From positions 405,957-469,956 of the forward strand of contig NZ_KK211187.1 of assembly GCF_000620805.1 (NCBI RefSeq): a DNA stretch of 64,000 nt, written 5' to 3'. This document shows positions 25,440-34,605 of the stretch, in pieces. Made by a program: the position numbers and the translations under genes. The notes under the pieces are model-generated. The model had not been told where the DNA came from. It saw nothing but the letters and a program-made list of their open reading frames with translations, and did no database searches. Source of the DNA: Exiguobacterium undae DSM 14481 (GTDB taxonomy: Bacteria > Bacillota > Bacilli > Exiguobacteriales > Exiguobacteriaceae). Position 1 is the first letter of the stretch; the number at the start of each line of letters is the position of its first letter.

Positions 25440-28082
25440 ATGATCAGTCTTAAAAAATCGTATTATCTGCCGGGGATCTTACTTTTCATTGCGATGTACT
25501 ACCTGTGGATTATTCTGTTGGAGGACCGGCCGGCGCTTTCGGCTTGGGGAAACAATCTATTTTCCATCATCGGTTGCTTAGCGGCAACAGTTCTCCTGCT
25601 TCAGGCGCACCGGACTTTCCGTCAACAAGAAGGACGGTTTTTTCTGTATTTGGCGTTCGGGACAGGGAGTTATCTGATCGCTGAATTGATTTGGATGTCT
25701 TATGAAAATATCCTGCGTGTCGATGTCCCCTTTCCAGGTGTGTCGGATGTCTTTTACATCTTGCAATCGGTGTGCTTTTTAGTCGCTTTTTTACATTTGA
25801 TTCGCCGGCACGTCACGAAAAACCGGCTGATCAGTTTTATCTTCGATATTGCCATCGTCATGACGGTCGCCGTCACCTACAGCTGGTTTTTCTTGATTCG
25901 TCCCTTGTTTAATACACCGTTTGCGTCACGTGGCGAGGTGATTTTGGCGTTTGCTTATCCGATGTGTGACATCGTGCTTCTGTTTTGTATGATCAGCATT
26001 TATTATCTGTTTGAGAAAAAAGAGTGGCGTGGGCGTCTGCGTTTATTTCAGTTTTTGTTTATCGGTCTTTTGTTTCAGATTGTTGCCGATACGATGTTTG
26101 TCTACATGACGACCGTCAGCGGGAATGAGGCGATTCGGATAATCGATCCGTTATTCATCCTCGGATTATTGATGGTCGGTGTAGCGGGGCATGTCAACAA
26201 GTCGGTTAATGCGAACGAGCCGAATGACAGGCAGCAACGGAATACGGTGCAACTGGGGAAACTGTTTTTGCCGTATCTGCTCGTCATCATCCTGTTTTCA
26301 ACGATGGCCCTGTACGCACGGCGTGACGAGGCCTTAAACGGGTTGATGATTGGCTGTGCGATTACGATTCTGTTGATTTTAATCCGGCAAATTTTGATGA
26401 TTTTGAGTAATCACGAATTAATAGAAGAAATTCATCATAAGGCAGACGAACTTGAAGAGAGTGAAGAGCGGTATAAATCGTTGTTTACGTATCATCCGGA
26501 TGCCGTCTACTCGCTGGATCTGAAAGGGCGCATCAAAAGTGCCAATCCGTCCTTTGAAAAATTGACGGAGCAAAGTGCGGACCAACTGGTCGGCAAATCC
26601 TATCAACAGCTGATGGAACAACAAGCAGCGGCTGATGAGGAAATGACAGCGCATCAATTTGAAACGACGTTTCGCAAATCGGGCGGGACGGATGTGTTGC
26701 TGAACGTGACGAACATTCCGATTCGTGTCCGGAACCGGTTTGTTGGCATCTATGGAATCGGTCAGGATATCACGCGGGTGCGGGAAAATGAATTGAAAAT
26801 TCGCCGTCTTGCTTATTACGATCATTTGACCGGAGCGATCAACCGAACGTACTTTGAAGAAGTGCTTCATCATTTGGTGGAAGTCGAACAGGACGATGAA
26901 ACAATCATCTTGTGCTTCATCGATTTGGATGACTTCAAACTCGTTAATGACTCGTTTGGCCACCATGTCGGAGATCAGTTATTGATTCAAGTCGCAAGCC
27001 GCTTACAGGAGGTGACGGAGCCGGACGATCTTGTTGCGCGTCAAGGCGGGGATGAATTTACGGTCATCTTGCGTCATGTCGCATCGGAAACGGACGGACG
27101 GATTCGGACGGCCCGACTGCTCGAACGGTTACGCATGACCTATACGATTGATGAGATTGAACTGATTTCGAATCCAAGTATCGGAGCCGTCGGTTATCAG
27201 CGGACAACCGACAAGCCGATCGTGACGTTGTTGAAACAAGCCGATTTAGCGATGTACCAAGCCAAATCAAGCGGCGGGAAATCGATTATCTTCTTTGAAG
27301 ACATTGCAGAGAAAGCGTCATACCGATTGCGGCTTGAGTCCGAATTACCGGTTGCGATCGACACCAATCAATTGATCTTGTATTATCAACCGCAAGTCGA
27401 TACGGTGACGTACCGGATGGTCGGTGTCGAAGGATTGATCCGCTGGAATCATCCGGAACTCGGTATGATTGCCCCGAACGATTTCATTCCGATGGCAGAA
27501 GAGGCGGGGATGATCATTCGTCTGGGCGAATGGGTGTTACGTGAAGGATTTTTACAGGCGAAGCAGTGGGAAGATGACGGCTTGACCTTGAAGGTCGGAC
27601 TGAACGTCTCGATGCAACAGTTCCATCATCCGACGTTTGTCCTGACACTTGTTCGACTTGTCGAAGAGACACAGGTCAATCCGGCCCGAATTGATCTTGA
27701 AATCACAGAAGTCTCGGCCGTGGAAGATATTGAAGAGACGGTCGAGACGATGAATCGCCTGAAGGAACTTGGGTTCACGATTTCAATTGACGACTTCGGC
27801 ACCGGCTACTCGTCCTTATCCCGACTGGCTGATTTTCCGATTGATACGCTGAAAATTCCACGCGAGTTCGTCGAAAAAATCCAGCCGGCAACAACGGGCT
27901 ATTCGATGATCTCCTCGATTATCCATTTGGCGAAATCGCTGGAGCTTGAAGTCATCGCCGAAGGAGTCGAGACGCTGGAGCAGGTTAATGTCCTCAATCG
28001 GTTGGAATGTTCACGGATGCAGGGATATTACTTCGGTCGTCCGATGCCGCACGAACAGATTCCGGCGTTGTATCAAAAATAG
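25440..28082 (+). CDS. Membrane GGDEF-EAL cyclic-di-GMP protein with PAS domain
   Basis: An 880-residue sensor. About ten hydrophobic helices fill residues 1-325, then come a PAS domain (about 345-455, YHPDAVYSLDLKG), a GGDEF domain (about 460-620) with an intact RQGGDEF, and an EAL domain (about 635-875). The EAL motif itself is EGL (VEGLIRW), but the other catalytic residues stand: Asn in LNVS, Glu in LEITE, Asp-Asp in IDDFGTGYSSL, Lys in LKIPREF and Glu in IAEGVET. Both synthesis and breakdown of c-di-GMP are possible. ATG 25440 follows AAGGAGG by 8 bases; ATG 25422 is less well placed. It stands alone between two terminators. Confidence 0.93.
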   Translation: MISLKKSYYLPGILLFIAMYYLWIILLEDRPALSAWGNNLFSIIGCLAATVLLLQAHRTFRQQEGRFFLYLAFGTGSYLIAELIWMSYENILRVDVPFPGVSDVFYILQSVCFLVAFLHLIRRHVTKNRLISFIFDIAIVMTVAVTYSWFFLIRPLFNTPFASRGEVILAFAYPMCDIVLLFCMISIYYLFEKKEWRGRLRLFQFLFIGLLFQIVADTMFVYMTTVSGNEAIRIIDPLFILGLLMVGVAGHVNKSVNANEPNDRQQRNTVQLGKLFLPYLLVIILFSTMALYARRDEALNGLMIGCAITILLILIRQILMILSNHELIEEIHHKADELEESEERYKSLFTYHPDAVYSLDLKGRIKSANPSFEKLTEQSADQLVGKSYQQLMEQQAAADEEMTAHQFETTFRKSGGTDVLLNVTNIPIRVRNRFVGIYGIGQDITRVRENELKIRRLAYYDHLTGAINRTYFEEVLHHLVEVEQDDETIILCFIDLDDFKLVNDSFGHHVGDQLLIQVASRLQEVTEPDDLVARQGGDEFTVILRHVASETDGRIRTARLLERLRMTYTIDEIELISNPSIGAVGYQRTTDKPIVTLLKQADLAMYQAKSSGGKSIIFFEDIAEKASYRLRLESELPVAIDTNQLILYYQPQVDTVTYRMVGVEGLIRWNHPELGMIAPNDFIPMAEEAGMIIRLGEWVLREGFLQAKQWEDDGLTLKVGLNVSMQQFHHPTFVLTLVRLVEETQVNPARIDLEITEVSAVEDIEETVETMNRLKELGFTISIDDFGTGYSSLSRLADFPIDTLKIPREFVEKIQPATTGYSMISSIIHLAKSLELEVIAEGVETLEQVNVLNRLECSRMQGYYFGRPMPHEQIPALYQK

Positions 28083-28126
28083 GCAATCCCTTCCGTATCA
28101 TGCGGAAGGGATTACCTGTTTTTTTG
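28082..28126. terminator. Terminator between the GGDEF-EAL gene and the lipoprotein gene
   Basis: AATCCCTTCCG and CGGAAGGGATT form a perfect 11-bp stem with a 7-base loop, then TGTTTTTTT. Its position suits both convergent genes. Confidence 0.9.
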
Positions 28127-28129
28127 TTC

Positions 28130-28783
28130 TCACTTGAGTGTTGTTGAGACCGAAATGCCTTTTTCGATAACGTCACGTTTCTCGTTCAGGACGTCACTGG
28201 TCAATAATTCAACGGACTCGAGCGGTTGTTCGATGATGAAGCCGAAGTTGCCGGTTCGTGTCTCGGACGGCGCGTATGTCGTCGCGAGTGACTCGAGATA
28301 GACATCGTCCTCAATCGTCTTCTCGGTCTTAGCGTCGAGTTTAAAATGGGCAACAGGGTTAAAGGTGACCGGTTCGTCACTTGTATTCGTGATCGTCACA
28401 CGCGTCTTGACGAGGTCGAAGGATTCGTCATGGGTGAAGCCGTGGAAAAAGTCGATCATCCCGTAACTGGGACGGGCATGGAACACCTTCATCTCTTCAA
28501 TCTTCATCGTGATTGGTCCGATGGTTTGTGTCATATCGGGACGGACGATCTGTTTTAATGTCAGTTCACCTTTATCGTCGGATACCGATTGATTGACGGT
28601 CGTCAGTTTGCGGTCATCCGGTAATTGCGGGTTCGGGACATATGCGGCAGACTTCTCGATCGATACCGGTGTCTCCTGTTTCGGGACCGACTTTTCTGAC
28701 GACTTCTCTTGGACGGTGTCTGGCGTAGTGCCGCAACCCGAAAGAATCGTCCCGAGCATCAAGGCAGCAAGTATCTGTTTCAT
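28130..28783 (-). CDS. Lipoprotein with an immunoglobulin-like domain, downstream of phoA
   Basis: A 217-residue exported lipoprotein: signal peptide with lipobox LSGC at Cys17, a short charged Thr/Ser/Lys linker, then a beta-rich domain. The pattern VKTRVTITNTSDEPVTFNPVAHFKLD and the C-terminal GNFGFIIE resemble DUF4352-type (telomerase-Ig-like) extracellular domains. No enzymatic residues are evident. It follows the alkaline phosphatase gene by 11 bases on the same strand, so the two are probably one transcript. It might help phosphatase or phosphate handling at the surface, but this is inferred from position only. Confidence 0.75.
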   Translation of the reverse strand: MKQILAALMLGTILSGCGTTPDTVQEKSSEKSVPKQETPVSIEKSAAYVPNPQLPDDRKLTTVNQSVSDDKGELTLKQIVRPDMTQTIGPITMKIEEMKVFHARPSYGMIDFFHGFTHDESFDLVKTRVTITNTSDEPVTFNPVAHFKLDAKTEKTIEDDVYLESLATTYAPSETRTGNFGFIIEQPLESVELLTSDVLNEKRDVIEKGISVSTTLK

Positions 28784-28794
28784 GGAAAGTCTCC

Positions 28795-30153
28795 TTATTT
28801 CTTCGATTTCAACAGATCGAAGATGATTTTGGCGTGATCCGTATTATCGACTTGTCCGGCGAAGCGTTCCTTTGCAGGACCGAAGGCATAGACCGGAACA
28901 TCTTCTCCGGTGTGTCCACCTGTCGTCCAGCCTGTGTGCGAACGTTTGTTGAAGATGTCTTCGATCGCATTATCGACGTCGAGCACTTTTTTCGACTCCG
29001 CGGCACGTGAAACGGACTGGATTTCTTCCTCCGTCAAGGCAAGTCGGTTTTGATCGATGTACGTCGTCAAGGTCTTCCGGACATCTGCGCCTTCAATGAT
29101 TTTTGCCGCCATGAAGTCCGGCGTCTTTTTCGCTGCTTTGATCGGCTCGGCGAACCAGTTGTAGATGCCGTCTGCTCCGATCGAGTAACCACCGGTCGAA
29201 TGGTCGGCTGTTGCGACGACGAGCGTGTGTTTATCTTTTTTGGCGAAAGCGATCGCTGCTTTAAAGGCACGTTCGAAGTCTTCCATCTCGCTCATCGCTC
29301 CGACGATGTCGTTATCGTGACCCGCCCAGTCGATTTGGCTTCCTTCAACCATCAGGAAGAAGCCTTTTTTGTTCGAATCAAGACGCTTGATGGCCGAGTT
29401 CGTCATCTGCTCGAGAGACGGGACGGTATTCTCGCGGTCGATTCGTTTTGGCAGTCCGCCGTCCGCGAACAGACCAAGTACCTGCTTGTTCTTATCCGCC
29501 TGCATTTGATCAAGATCCGTGACGTAGCTGTAACCGTCTTTTTTAAACGATTTCGTCAAATCGACATCCGGACGGACGAAGTTCGATTTCCCGCCGCCGA
29601 GCAGGACGTCAATCTTGTGTTTTCCGTTGACACGTTCTTTGAAATAGTCGTCGGCGATGGCGTTCATATTCTTGCGGTTCTCGTCATGCGCCCCGAATGA
29701 GGCCGGCGTCGCGTGTGTGATTTCGGACGTCGCGACGAGTCCTGTCGATTTGCCGCGTTGCTTTGCCGCTTCAAGGACGGTCTTGACTTCCGACTTATCG
29801 TTGTCGACAGCGATTGCCGCGTTATACGTTTTGACACCGGATGACATCGCCGTTGCGGCAGAAGCAGAGTCGGTGACGTTTTGTTCCGGATCTTCCGGAT
29901 AGGTCATCTGTTGACCGACAAGATATTGATCGAATGCGGTTTTCTCAGCGACAGGTGTAGAAGGATCGTTTTTCAGATAACGGTGGGCAGACGTATAAGA
30001 AACACCCATTCCGTCACCAATCAAAAAGATGACGTTACGGATTTCCGGAGATTTGGATGATTTCGTCTTGGCCTCGGCATTGTCTGTCGAGATCATCGTG
30101 CTAAGGGATAATGTCGATAATGCCATAATCGGGATGATTCGTTTCAACTTCAT
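28795..30153 (-). CDS. phoA: Alkaline phosphatase, secreted
   Basis: A PhoA-family phosphomonoesterase of 452 residues that releases phosphate outside the cell. A Sec signal covers about 1-28 (MKLKRIIPIMALSTLSLS..., cut near NAEA). The metal-binding Asp47 is in LIGDGMG, the phosphorylated Ser96 in TDSASAATA, and later metal ligands are in EGSQIDWAGHDND, VATADHSTGG and TTGGHTGEDVP. All expected ligands are seen. It leads a two-gene unit with a lipoprotein. Candidate PhoP repeats lie upstream, which fits induction by phosphate starvation. Confidence 0.95.
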   Translation of the reverse strand: MKLKRIIPIMALSTLSLSTMISTDNAEAKTKSSKSPEIRNVIFLIGDGMGVSYTSAHRYLKNDPSTPVAEKTAFDQYLVGQQMTYPEDPEQNVTDSASAATAMSSGVKTYNAAIAVDNDKSEVKTVLEAAKQRGKSTGLVATSEITHATPASFGAHDENRKNMNAIADDYFKERVNGKHKIDVLLGGGKSNFVRPDVDLTKSFKKDGYSYVTDLDQMQADKNKQVLGLFADGGLPKRIDRENTVPSLEQMTNSAIKRLDSNKKGFFLMVEGSQIDWAGHDNDIVGAMSEMEDFERAFKAAIAFAKKDKHTLVVATADHSTGGYSIGADGIYNWFAEPIKAAKKTPDFMAAKIIEGADVRKTLTTYIDQNRLALTEEEIQSVSRAAESKKVLDVDNAIEDIFNKRSHTGWTTGGHTGEDVPVYAFGPAKERFAGQVDNTDHAKIIFDLLKSKK

Positions 30154-30194
30154 GGATGTTCCTCCTCAAGGAAAATGAATGTTATTCGCTACTG

Positions 30195-30256
30195 GGTAAA
30201 ACCTACAGACCTAACTGTAGCGCTCGAATGTAAAACGAACATTTTGCTGATGTAAA
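30195..30256 (-). promoter_or_regulatory. Candidate PhoP-box repeats upstream of phoA
   Basis: On the minus strand TTTACA occurs at 30251-30256 and 30229-30234 (22 bases apart, two helical turns), with TTTACC at 30195-30200 (34 bases on). PhoP boxes in Bacillus are TT(A/C/T)ACA-like repeats with about 11-base periodicity. The set is incomplete, so this is tentative. Confidence 0.4.
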
Positions 30257-30417
30257 GTTTCATAAAGAATAGCAGTAGTCCTACAAGGTGAGAGACAAGA
30301 CCTGAATGGAAAGGTGTAAGAACTGGAGAGAAAGGTAATAGCATACTATAGGCAATTGAAACATTTTCCATTAAGAACACGTAAATACAGATAATATGTT
30401 TTAAAGGAGGAACGGGA

Positions 30418-31224
30418 ATGAAGAAAACGAGGTTTATGACAGTCGGATTCATGACGGTGGCAATCGGATTGGCAGGATGTAGCCAAACAGGTGAGAACGG
30501 TGGAAGTTCCACGGATTCAGGTCAGCTGTCCAATGCAGAACTGTTGAAAAAAGCAACAGCTGCACAGGAGAATATCAAATCGTTTCATATGGACAGTGAT
30601 ATGATGTCAGAAATTGGCGGCATGCCGATCAGTCAAAAGATTTCGGCAGACATCATTCAAAACCCGATGTCGATGTATCAAAAAATGACGATGAAAAATG
30701 CAGAAGATGGTACGGATATGGAGACAGAACTTTATCTCGTAAATGACAAAATGTATATGTCACAAGCAGGACAATGGTTAGTCCAAGATGCATCCGAACT
30801 AGGGGATTTGATGGAAACAATGGAATCCTCTGCATCGACAGAACAAAGTTTAACGTTATTAAAAAAATATAAAGACAACTGGACGATGAAAAAAGAGGGC
30901 GATGTGTATCGCATCGATGTCGACCTTGAGGGAGACCAACTGAAAGCATTCATGAAAGATTCGCTTGAACAAACCGGACAACTTGCCCAGATGAAAGATG
31001 TCATGGACCAGGTCGATTACAAAAAGATGGAGTATTCGATGACCTATGACGTCAAGACCTATTATCCGCAGACACTCGATATGGAAATGGCATTTGAGAT
31101 CGAGGAAGGAACAGAATTCACGATGGAAAATGCATCAACCTTCTCGAAATTCAATGAGATCAAGTCAATCGAGCTACCGGAAGAAGCGAAAGACGCGCAA
31201 TCATTACCAAGTGCCACTCAATAA
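30418..31224 (+). CDS. Lipoprotein, LppX/LolA-like fold (DUF6612-type)
   Basis: A 268-residue lipoprotein with lipobox GLAGC at Cys21 and a Ser/Gly-rich linker. The mature part (QENIKSFHMDSDM..., MYQKMTMKN, ELYLVNDKMYMS) has the alternating strands expected of the LolA/LppX-like half-barrel found in Bacilli surface lipoproteins. Such folds hold a hydrophobic ligand, but no ligand can be named. It has an AAAGGAGG ribosome site and its own terminator, so it is monocistronic. It diverges from phoA. Confidence 0.8.
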   Translation: MKKTRFMTVGFMTVAIGLAGCSQTGENGGSSTDSGQLSNAELLKKATAAQENIKSFHMDSDMMSEIGGMPISQKISADIIQNPMSMYQKMTMKNAEDGTDMETELYLVNDKMYMSQAGQWLVQDASELGDLMETMESSASTEQSLTLLKKYKDNWTMKKEGDVYRIDVDLEGDQLKAFMKDSLEQTGQLAQMKDVMDQVDYKKMEYSMTYDVKTYYPQTLDMEMAFEIEEGTEFTMENASTFSKFNEIKSIELPEEAKDAQSLPSATQ

Positions 31225-31244
31225 GATGCAGCTGAAACATCATA

Positions 31245-31292
31245 AAAGCAAACCGATTTCCGGTGATTGGTCCGGGAATCGGTTTGCTTTTT
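31245..31292. terminator. Bidirectional terminator between the lipoprotein and the chemoreceptor
   Basis: AAGCAAACCGATT and AATCGGTTTGCTT pair over 13 bases and are followed by a T-run. The convergent chemoreceptor gene ends 10 bases away. Confidence 0.92.
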
Positions 31293-31301
31293 TAGTGTCT
31301 G

Positions 31302-33008
31302 TTAAATTTTAAATTGACGTAACACAGCCTGGAGAGATTCGGCCTGCTGTTGACTTGCCGTCGTCTGTTCCCGGACATCCCGGAAGGCTTGGACCGAATG
31401 ATTCATCTGTTCGGACATCGACTGCGTGCCTTGGGCCCCATCGTTGACGGTGACAGCGACATCATGAATGACACCGAGCATGTTCGTCGTCAGCTCCTGT
31501 AACTGTCCGGCTTGTTCGGCAAAATGATCTGCCGCGTTCCCGAACACATGCGCATCGGTCCGGTATTGTTCGGATGCTTGTTCAAATAAGTCGTAATCAT
31601 GAACAACTTTCGTATCGATGAAATGAAGCATTTCGCCGGATGCTGTATTGAGGTGCTCGACAGATTCGATGACGGATAACGATACGTCTTGAATCTGTTC
31701 GACGGTTGCACGGCTGCTTTCGGCGAGCTTCCGGATTTCTTCGGCGACGACCGCGAATCCCCGTCCGACTTCCCCGGCGCGTGCCGCTTCAATCGAGGCG
31801 TTCAGTGAGAGCAAATTTGTTTGTGCGGCAATCGAGAGGATCGCGTCGGAGAGGACAGAGATTTCCTTGACCGCTTTTGCCCGGACCATCGCATCCTCCA
31901 GTTTCATTTTTGTCTCGGACAAGATGAGCGTCGCGTTAGATTTGGCTTCTGTCGCGACGACCTGAAGTGACTGGGCGCGTTGGTCGACGTCTTTTGCCAG
32001 CCGACCGTTTTCACCGGCACTTGCGACAATTCCATGGATGGTTGACTCCATGTCGACCGCGGATGAGTTCATTTCTTCTGCTGAAGCGGCCGTTTCCTCC
32101 ATTCCGGCAGACAGATTTTCAATCGTATGTGAGGTCGAATGCATATCTTGATCCAACTCCCCGATACGTGCTGCGACATGCTGGGAGGTGGAAACGACAT
32201 GGGTCGCTGTTCCATCCACTTGCTGGATGATTTGTCGCAGATTTCGGATAAACTGATTCATCGAGTCTGCGATGTGTCCGATTTCATCATGACGCGTCAC
32301 CTGAAGCTGTGCCGTTAAATCGCCACCCTGTGTCGCCAGTTCATGCGTCTTATCCTGTAACTGCTGCAAGGGGATGAAAATCGAGCGCAAAATGAAGAAC
32401 GTAAAGACAACTCCGAGCACACTGATCAGACCAATGATGGAGAACAACAGGATATGTGCGCGGTTCGTCGCGTCGGTAATACTGTTTCCGGCCTCTTGTG
32501 CCTGTTTGTTATTATAAGAAACGATTTTTTTTAAGCTGTCGGATACGGCAAAGTAGGAATCCCGGCTCGCACCTTCAAAATAGGTGACGGCTTCTTGTTT
32601 CGTCTCCGGTGTGCTGAGTTCAACTAGCCGATCTGTCGTCTGTTCAAAGGTCGTCCATTTTTTCTGAAGATCATCAAACAGTCGGCGGTCTGATTCGCCA
32701 TAAATCGTTTTTTCATAAGCCGTTAGATTTTTTTCGACAGCCGCAAGCCCGTCTTGTAATCGTTTGTCATAATCAGCTTTGATCGTCGGGTCATCTTCTT
32801 GGATGTGCAACAATTCGACACGCCGTAAATCGGACAGGGCCGTATTCGTCTCGTGCGACAAGTTTAGCCCGGGAATCCAAGACGTGGTAATTTCCTGACT
32901 TTTTTGATCGGCATCGTTGAGTGCAAATGCCCCGAATAAACCGACCGTGATCAGGCTGAGCAAAAGAATGGAGGACAATAAGACTAACTTCGTTTTAATC
33001 TTCATCAT
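31302..33008 (-). CDS. Methyl-accepting chemotaxis protein
   Basis: A transmembrane chemoreceptor of 568 residues. TM1 is near the N-terminus ([19 protein letters not shown]), followed by a helical four-helix-bundle ligand domain (about 35-190, [23 protein letters not shown]), TM2 (about 195-215), a HAMP domain and a long coiled signalling domain. The hairpin tip carries the conserved sequence [18 protein letters not shown], shared by receptors that bind CheW and CheA. ATG 33008 is chosen because AAAGGAG precedes it; a longer frame reaches 33038. The ligand is unknown. Monocistronic. Confidence 0.94.
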   Translation of the reverse strand: MMKIKTKLVLLSSILLLSLITVGLFGAFALNDADQKSQEITTSWIPGLNLSHETNTALSDLRRVELLHIQEDDPTIKADYDKRLQDGLAAVEKNLTAYEKTIYGESDRRLFDDLQKKWTTFEQTTDRLVELSTPETKQEAVTYFEGASRDSYFAVSDSLKKIVSYNNKQAQEAGNSITDATNRAHILLFSIIGLISVLGVVFTFFILRSIFIPLQQLQDKTHELATQGGDLTAQLQVTRHDEIGHIADSMNQFIRNLRQIIQQVDGTATHVVSTSQHVAARIGELDQDMHSTSHTIENLSAGMEETAASAEEMNSSAVDMESTIHGIVASAGENGRLAKDVDQRAQSLQVVATEAKSNATLILSETKMKLEDAMVRAKAVKEISVLSDAILSIAAQTNLLSLNASIEAARAGEVGRGFAVVAEEIRKLAESSRATVEQIQDVSLSVIESVEHLNTASGEMLHFIDTKVVHDYDLFEQASEQYRTDAHVFGNAADHFAEQAGQLQELTTNMLGVIHDVAVTVNDGAQGTQSMSEQMNHSVQAFRDVREQTTASQQQAESLQAVLRQFKI

Positions 33009-33196
33009 GCACGCTCCTTTTTGCGAAATGAACAACAATCCAACTATCTGTAATATAACAAGCAGACTCGAAAATTTACTTATATTTGAAAATTATAAGT
33101 TAGGCAATTATCTGCATCTGAAATTAAGTGTTGACAATAATCTGTAAATTCTGAAAAAATAGAAAAGTACATACTGAATTGGAGGAGGGGAATAGA

Positions 33197-34555
33197 ATGG
33201 GAACATCGTTTAGTGATTGGATCAGCACGGTGTCGGACTTCGTTTGGGGACCACCGTTGCTTGTCTTTTTGGTCGGTACGGGGATTTACTTGACGATACG
33301 ATTGGGATTCATTCAGATTACCAAGCTTCCATATGCACTAAAGCTCGCGTTTACGAAACATCAGGATGATACATCCGAAGGAGACATCAGTCACTTTCAA
33401 GCGTTGATGACAGCGCTCGCTGCAACGGTCGGTACGGGGAATATCGTTGGGGTGGCGACGGCAGTCGTGCTCGGGGGACCGGGAGCAATCGTTTGGATGT
33501 GGTTGTCCGGATTATTCGGAATGGCGACGAAGTACGCTGAGGCGATTCTTGCCGTCAAGTACCGGGTCGTTGATGAGAAAGGACAGATGGCCGGGGGGCC
33601 GATGTACTATCTCGAACGGGGATTAAAACAAAAATGGTTAGGGGTGTTGTTTGCGGCATTTGCGTCACTTGCTGCCTTTGGGATCGGAAACGGTGTTCAA
33701 ACGAACTCGGTTGCCCTTGCGATGAAGTCGACTTTTGATGTTCCGCTGTATGTAACGGGTATTGTCTTGATGGTCGCGACCGGAATTGTCATCATCGGTG
33801 GGGTCAAATCCATCGGGAAAGTCGTCAGCTACTTCGTTCCGTTCATGATTTTCTTTTATGTCGGCAGTGGTCTCGTGATTCTCGTCATGAACTATGACTT
33901 GATTCCGGGTGCAATCGCAACGATTTTCAGCAGTACGTTCTCGAATGAAGCCATCACAGGTGGTGCGATTGGGGCAGCGATCCGTTATGGTGTCGCGCGT
34001 GGGGTCTTTTCAAATGAAGCAGGACTGGGGTCAGCGCCGATTGCTGCTGCGGCGGCGAAAACGGATTTCCCGGGTCGGCAGGCGCTCGTCTCGATGACCC
34101 AAGTATTCCTCGATACACTCGTCGTCTGTTCAATCACCGGATTGACACTCGTCATGGGTGGTCAACTGGATACGAAATTAGAGGGTGTCGAATTGACGAC
34201 GGCAAGTTTTGAAGTATTCCTTGGACCAACTGGAAAATACATCGTGACGATTGGTCTCGTCATGTTTGCCTTTTCGACGGTCCTCGGTTGGTCGTATTAC
34301 GGAGAAAAATCAATTTATTATCTGTTTGGTCAAAAATCGATTCTGCCGTACCGGATTTTGTTTGTCCTCGTCGCCGGTCTCGGAGCGATGACGACGAACT
34401 TGAACATGGTCTGGGCGATCTCGGATGTCTTCAACGGACTGATGGCCATTCCGAACTTGATCGGATTGATTGGATTGTCCGGTGTCGTCATTGCTGAAAC
34501 CCGGCTGTTCCGGGAACAGCTGAAACGGGAGGAAGCGAATCGAAAAATTTCATAG
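33197..34555 (+). CDS. Sodium:alanine/glycine symporter (AGCS family)
   Basis: A membrane symporter of about 452 residues with roughly ten helices. Family motifs are GTGNIVGVATAVVLGGPGAIVWMW and the region FSNEAGLGSAPIAAAAAKTD. It probably takes up alanine, glycine or a related small amino acid with Na+. ATG 33197 follows GGAGGAGGGG by 6 bases. A TTGACA at 33132 marks a possible promoter. Flanked by a terminator, it is a single-gene unit. Substrate assignment is limited to the family. Confidence 0.93.
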   Translation: MGTSFSDWISTVSDFVWGPPLLVFLVGTGIYLTIRLGFIQITKLPYALKLAFTKHQDDTSEGDISHFQALMTALAATVGTGNIVGVATAVVLGGPGAIVWMWLSGLFGMATKYAEAILAVKYRVVDEKGQMAGGPMYYLERGLKQKWLGVLFAAFASLAAFGIGNGVQTNSVALAMKSTFDVPLYVTGIVLMVATGIVIIGGVKSIGKVVSYFVPFMIFFYVGSGLVILVMNYDLIPGAIATIFSSTFSNEAITGGAIGAAIRYGVARGVFSNEAGLGSAPIAAAAAKTDFPGRQALVSMTQVFLDTLVVCSITGLTLVMGGQLDTKLEGVELTTASFEVFLGPTGKYIVTIGLVMFAFSTVLGWSYYGEKSIYYLFGQKSILPYRILFVLVAGLGAMTTNLNMVWAISDVFNGLMAIPNLIGLIGLSGVVIAETRLFREQLKREEANRKIS

Positions 34556-34563
34556 AGGGATAC

Positions 34564-34599
34564 AAAACCCCGCACTCTCGTTTGAGAATGCGGGGTTTG
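34564..34599. terminator. Bidirectional terminator between the symporter and treC
   Basis: AAACCCCGCA and TGCGGGGTTT with inner TCTC/GAGA form a near-perfect stem; A- and T-rich flanks serve both strands. Confidence 0.88.
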
Positions 34600-34605
34600 A
34601 TCGTG

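Noticed and set aside
33009-33110. A SigD-type promoter before the chemoreceptor.
   Set aside because: TAAA-N14/15 is present, but only the ATAT half of the -10 agrees.
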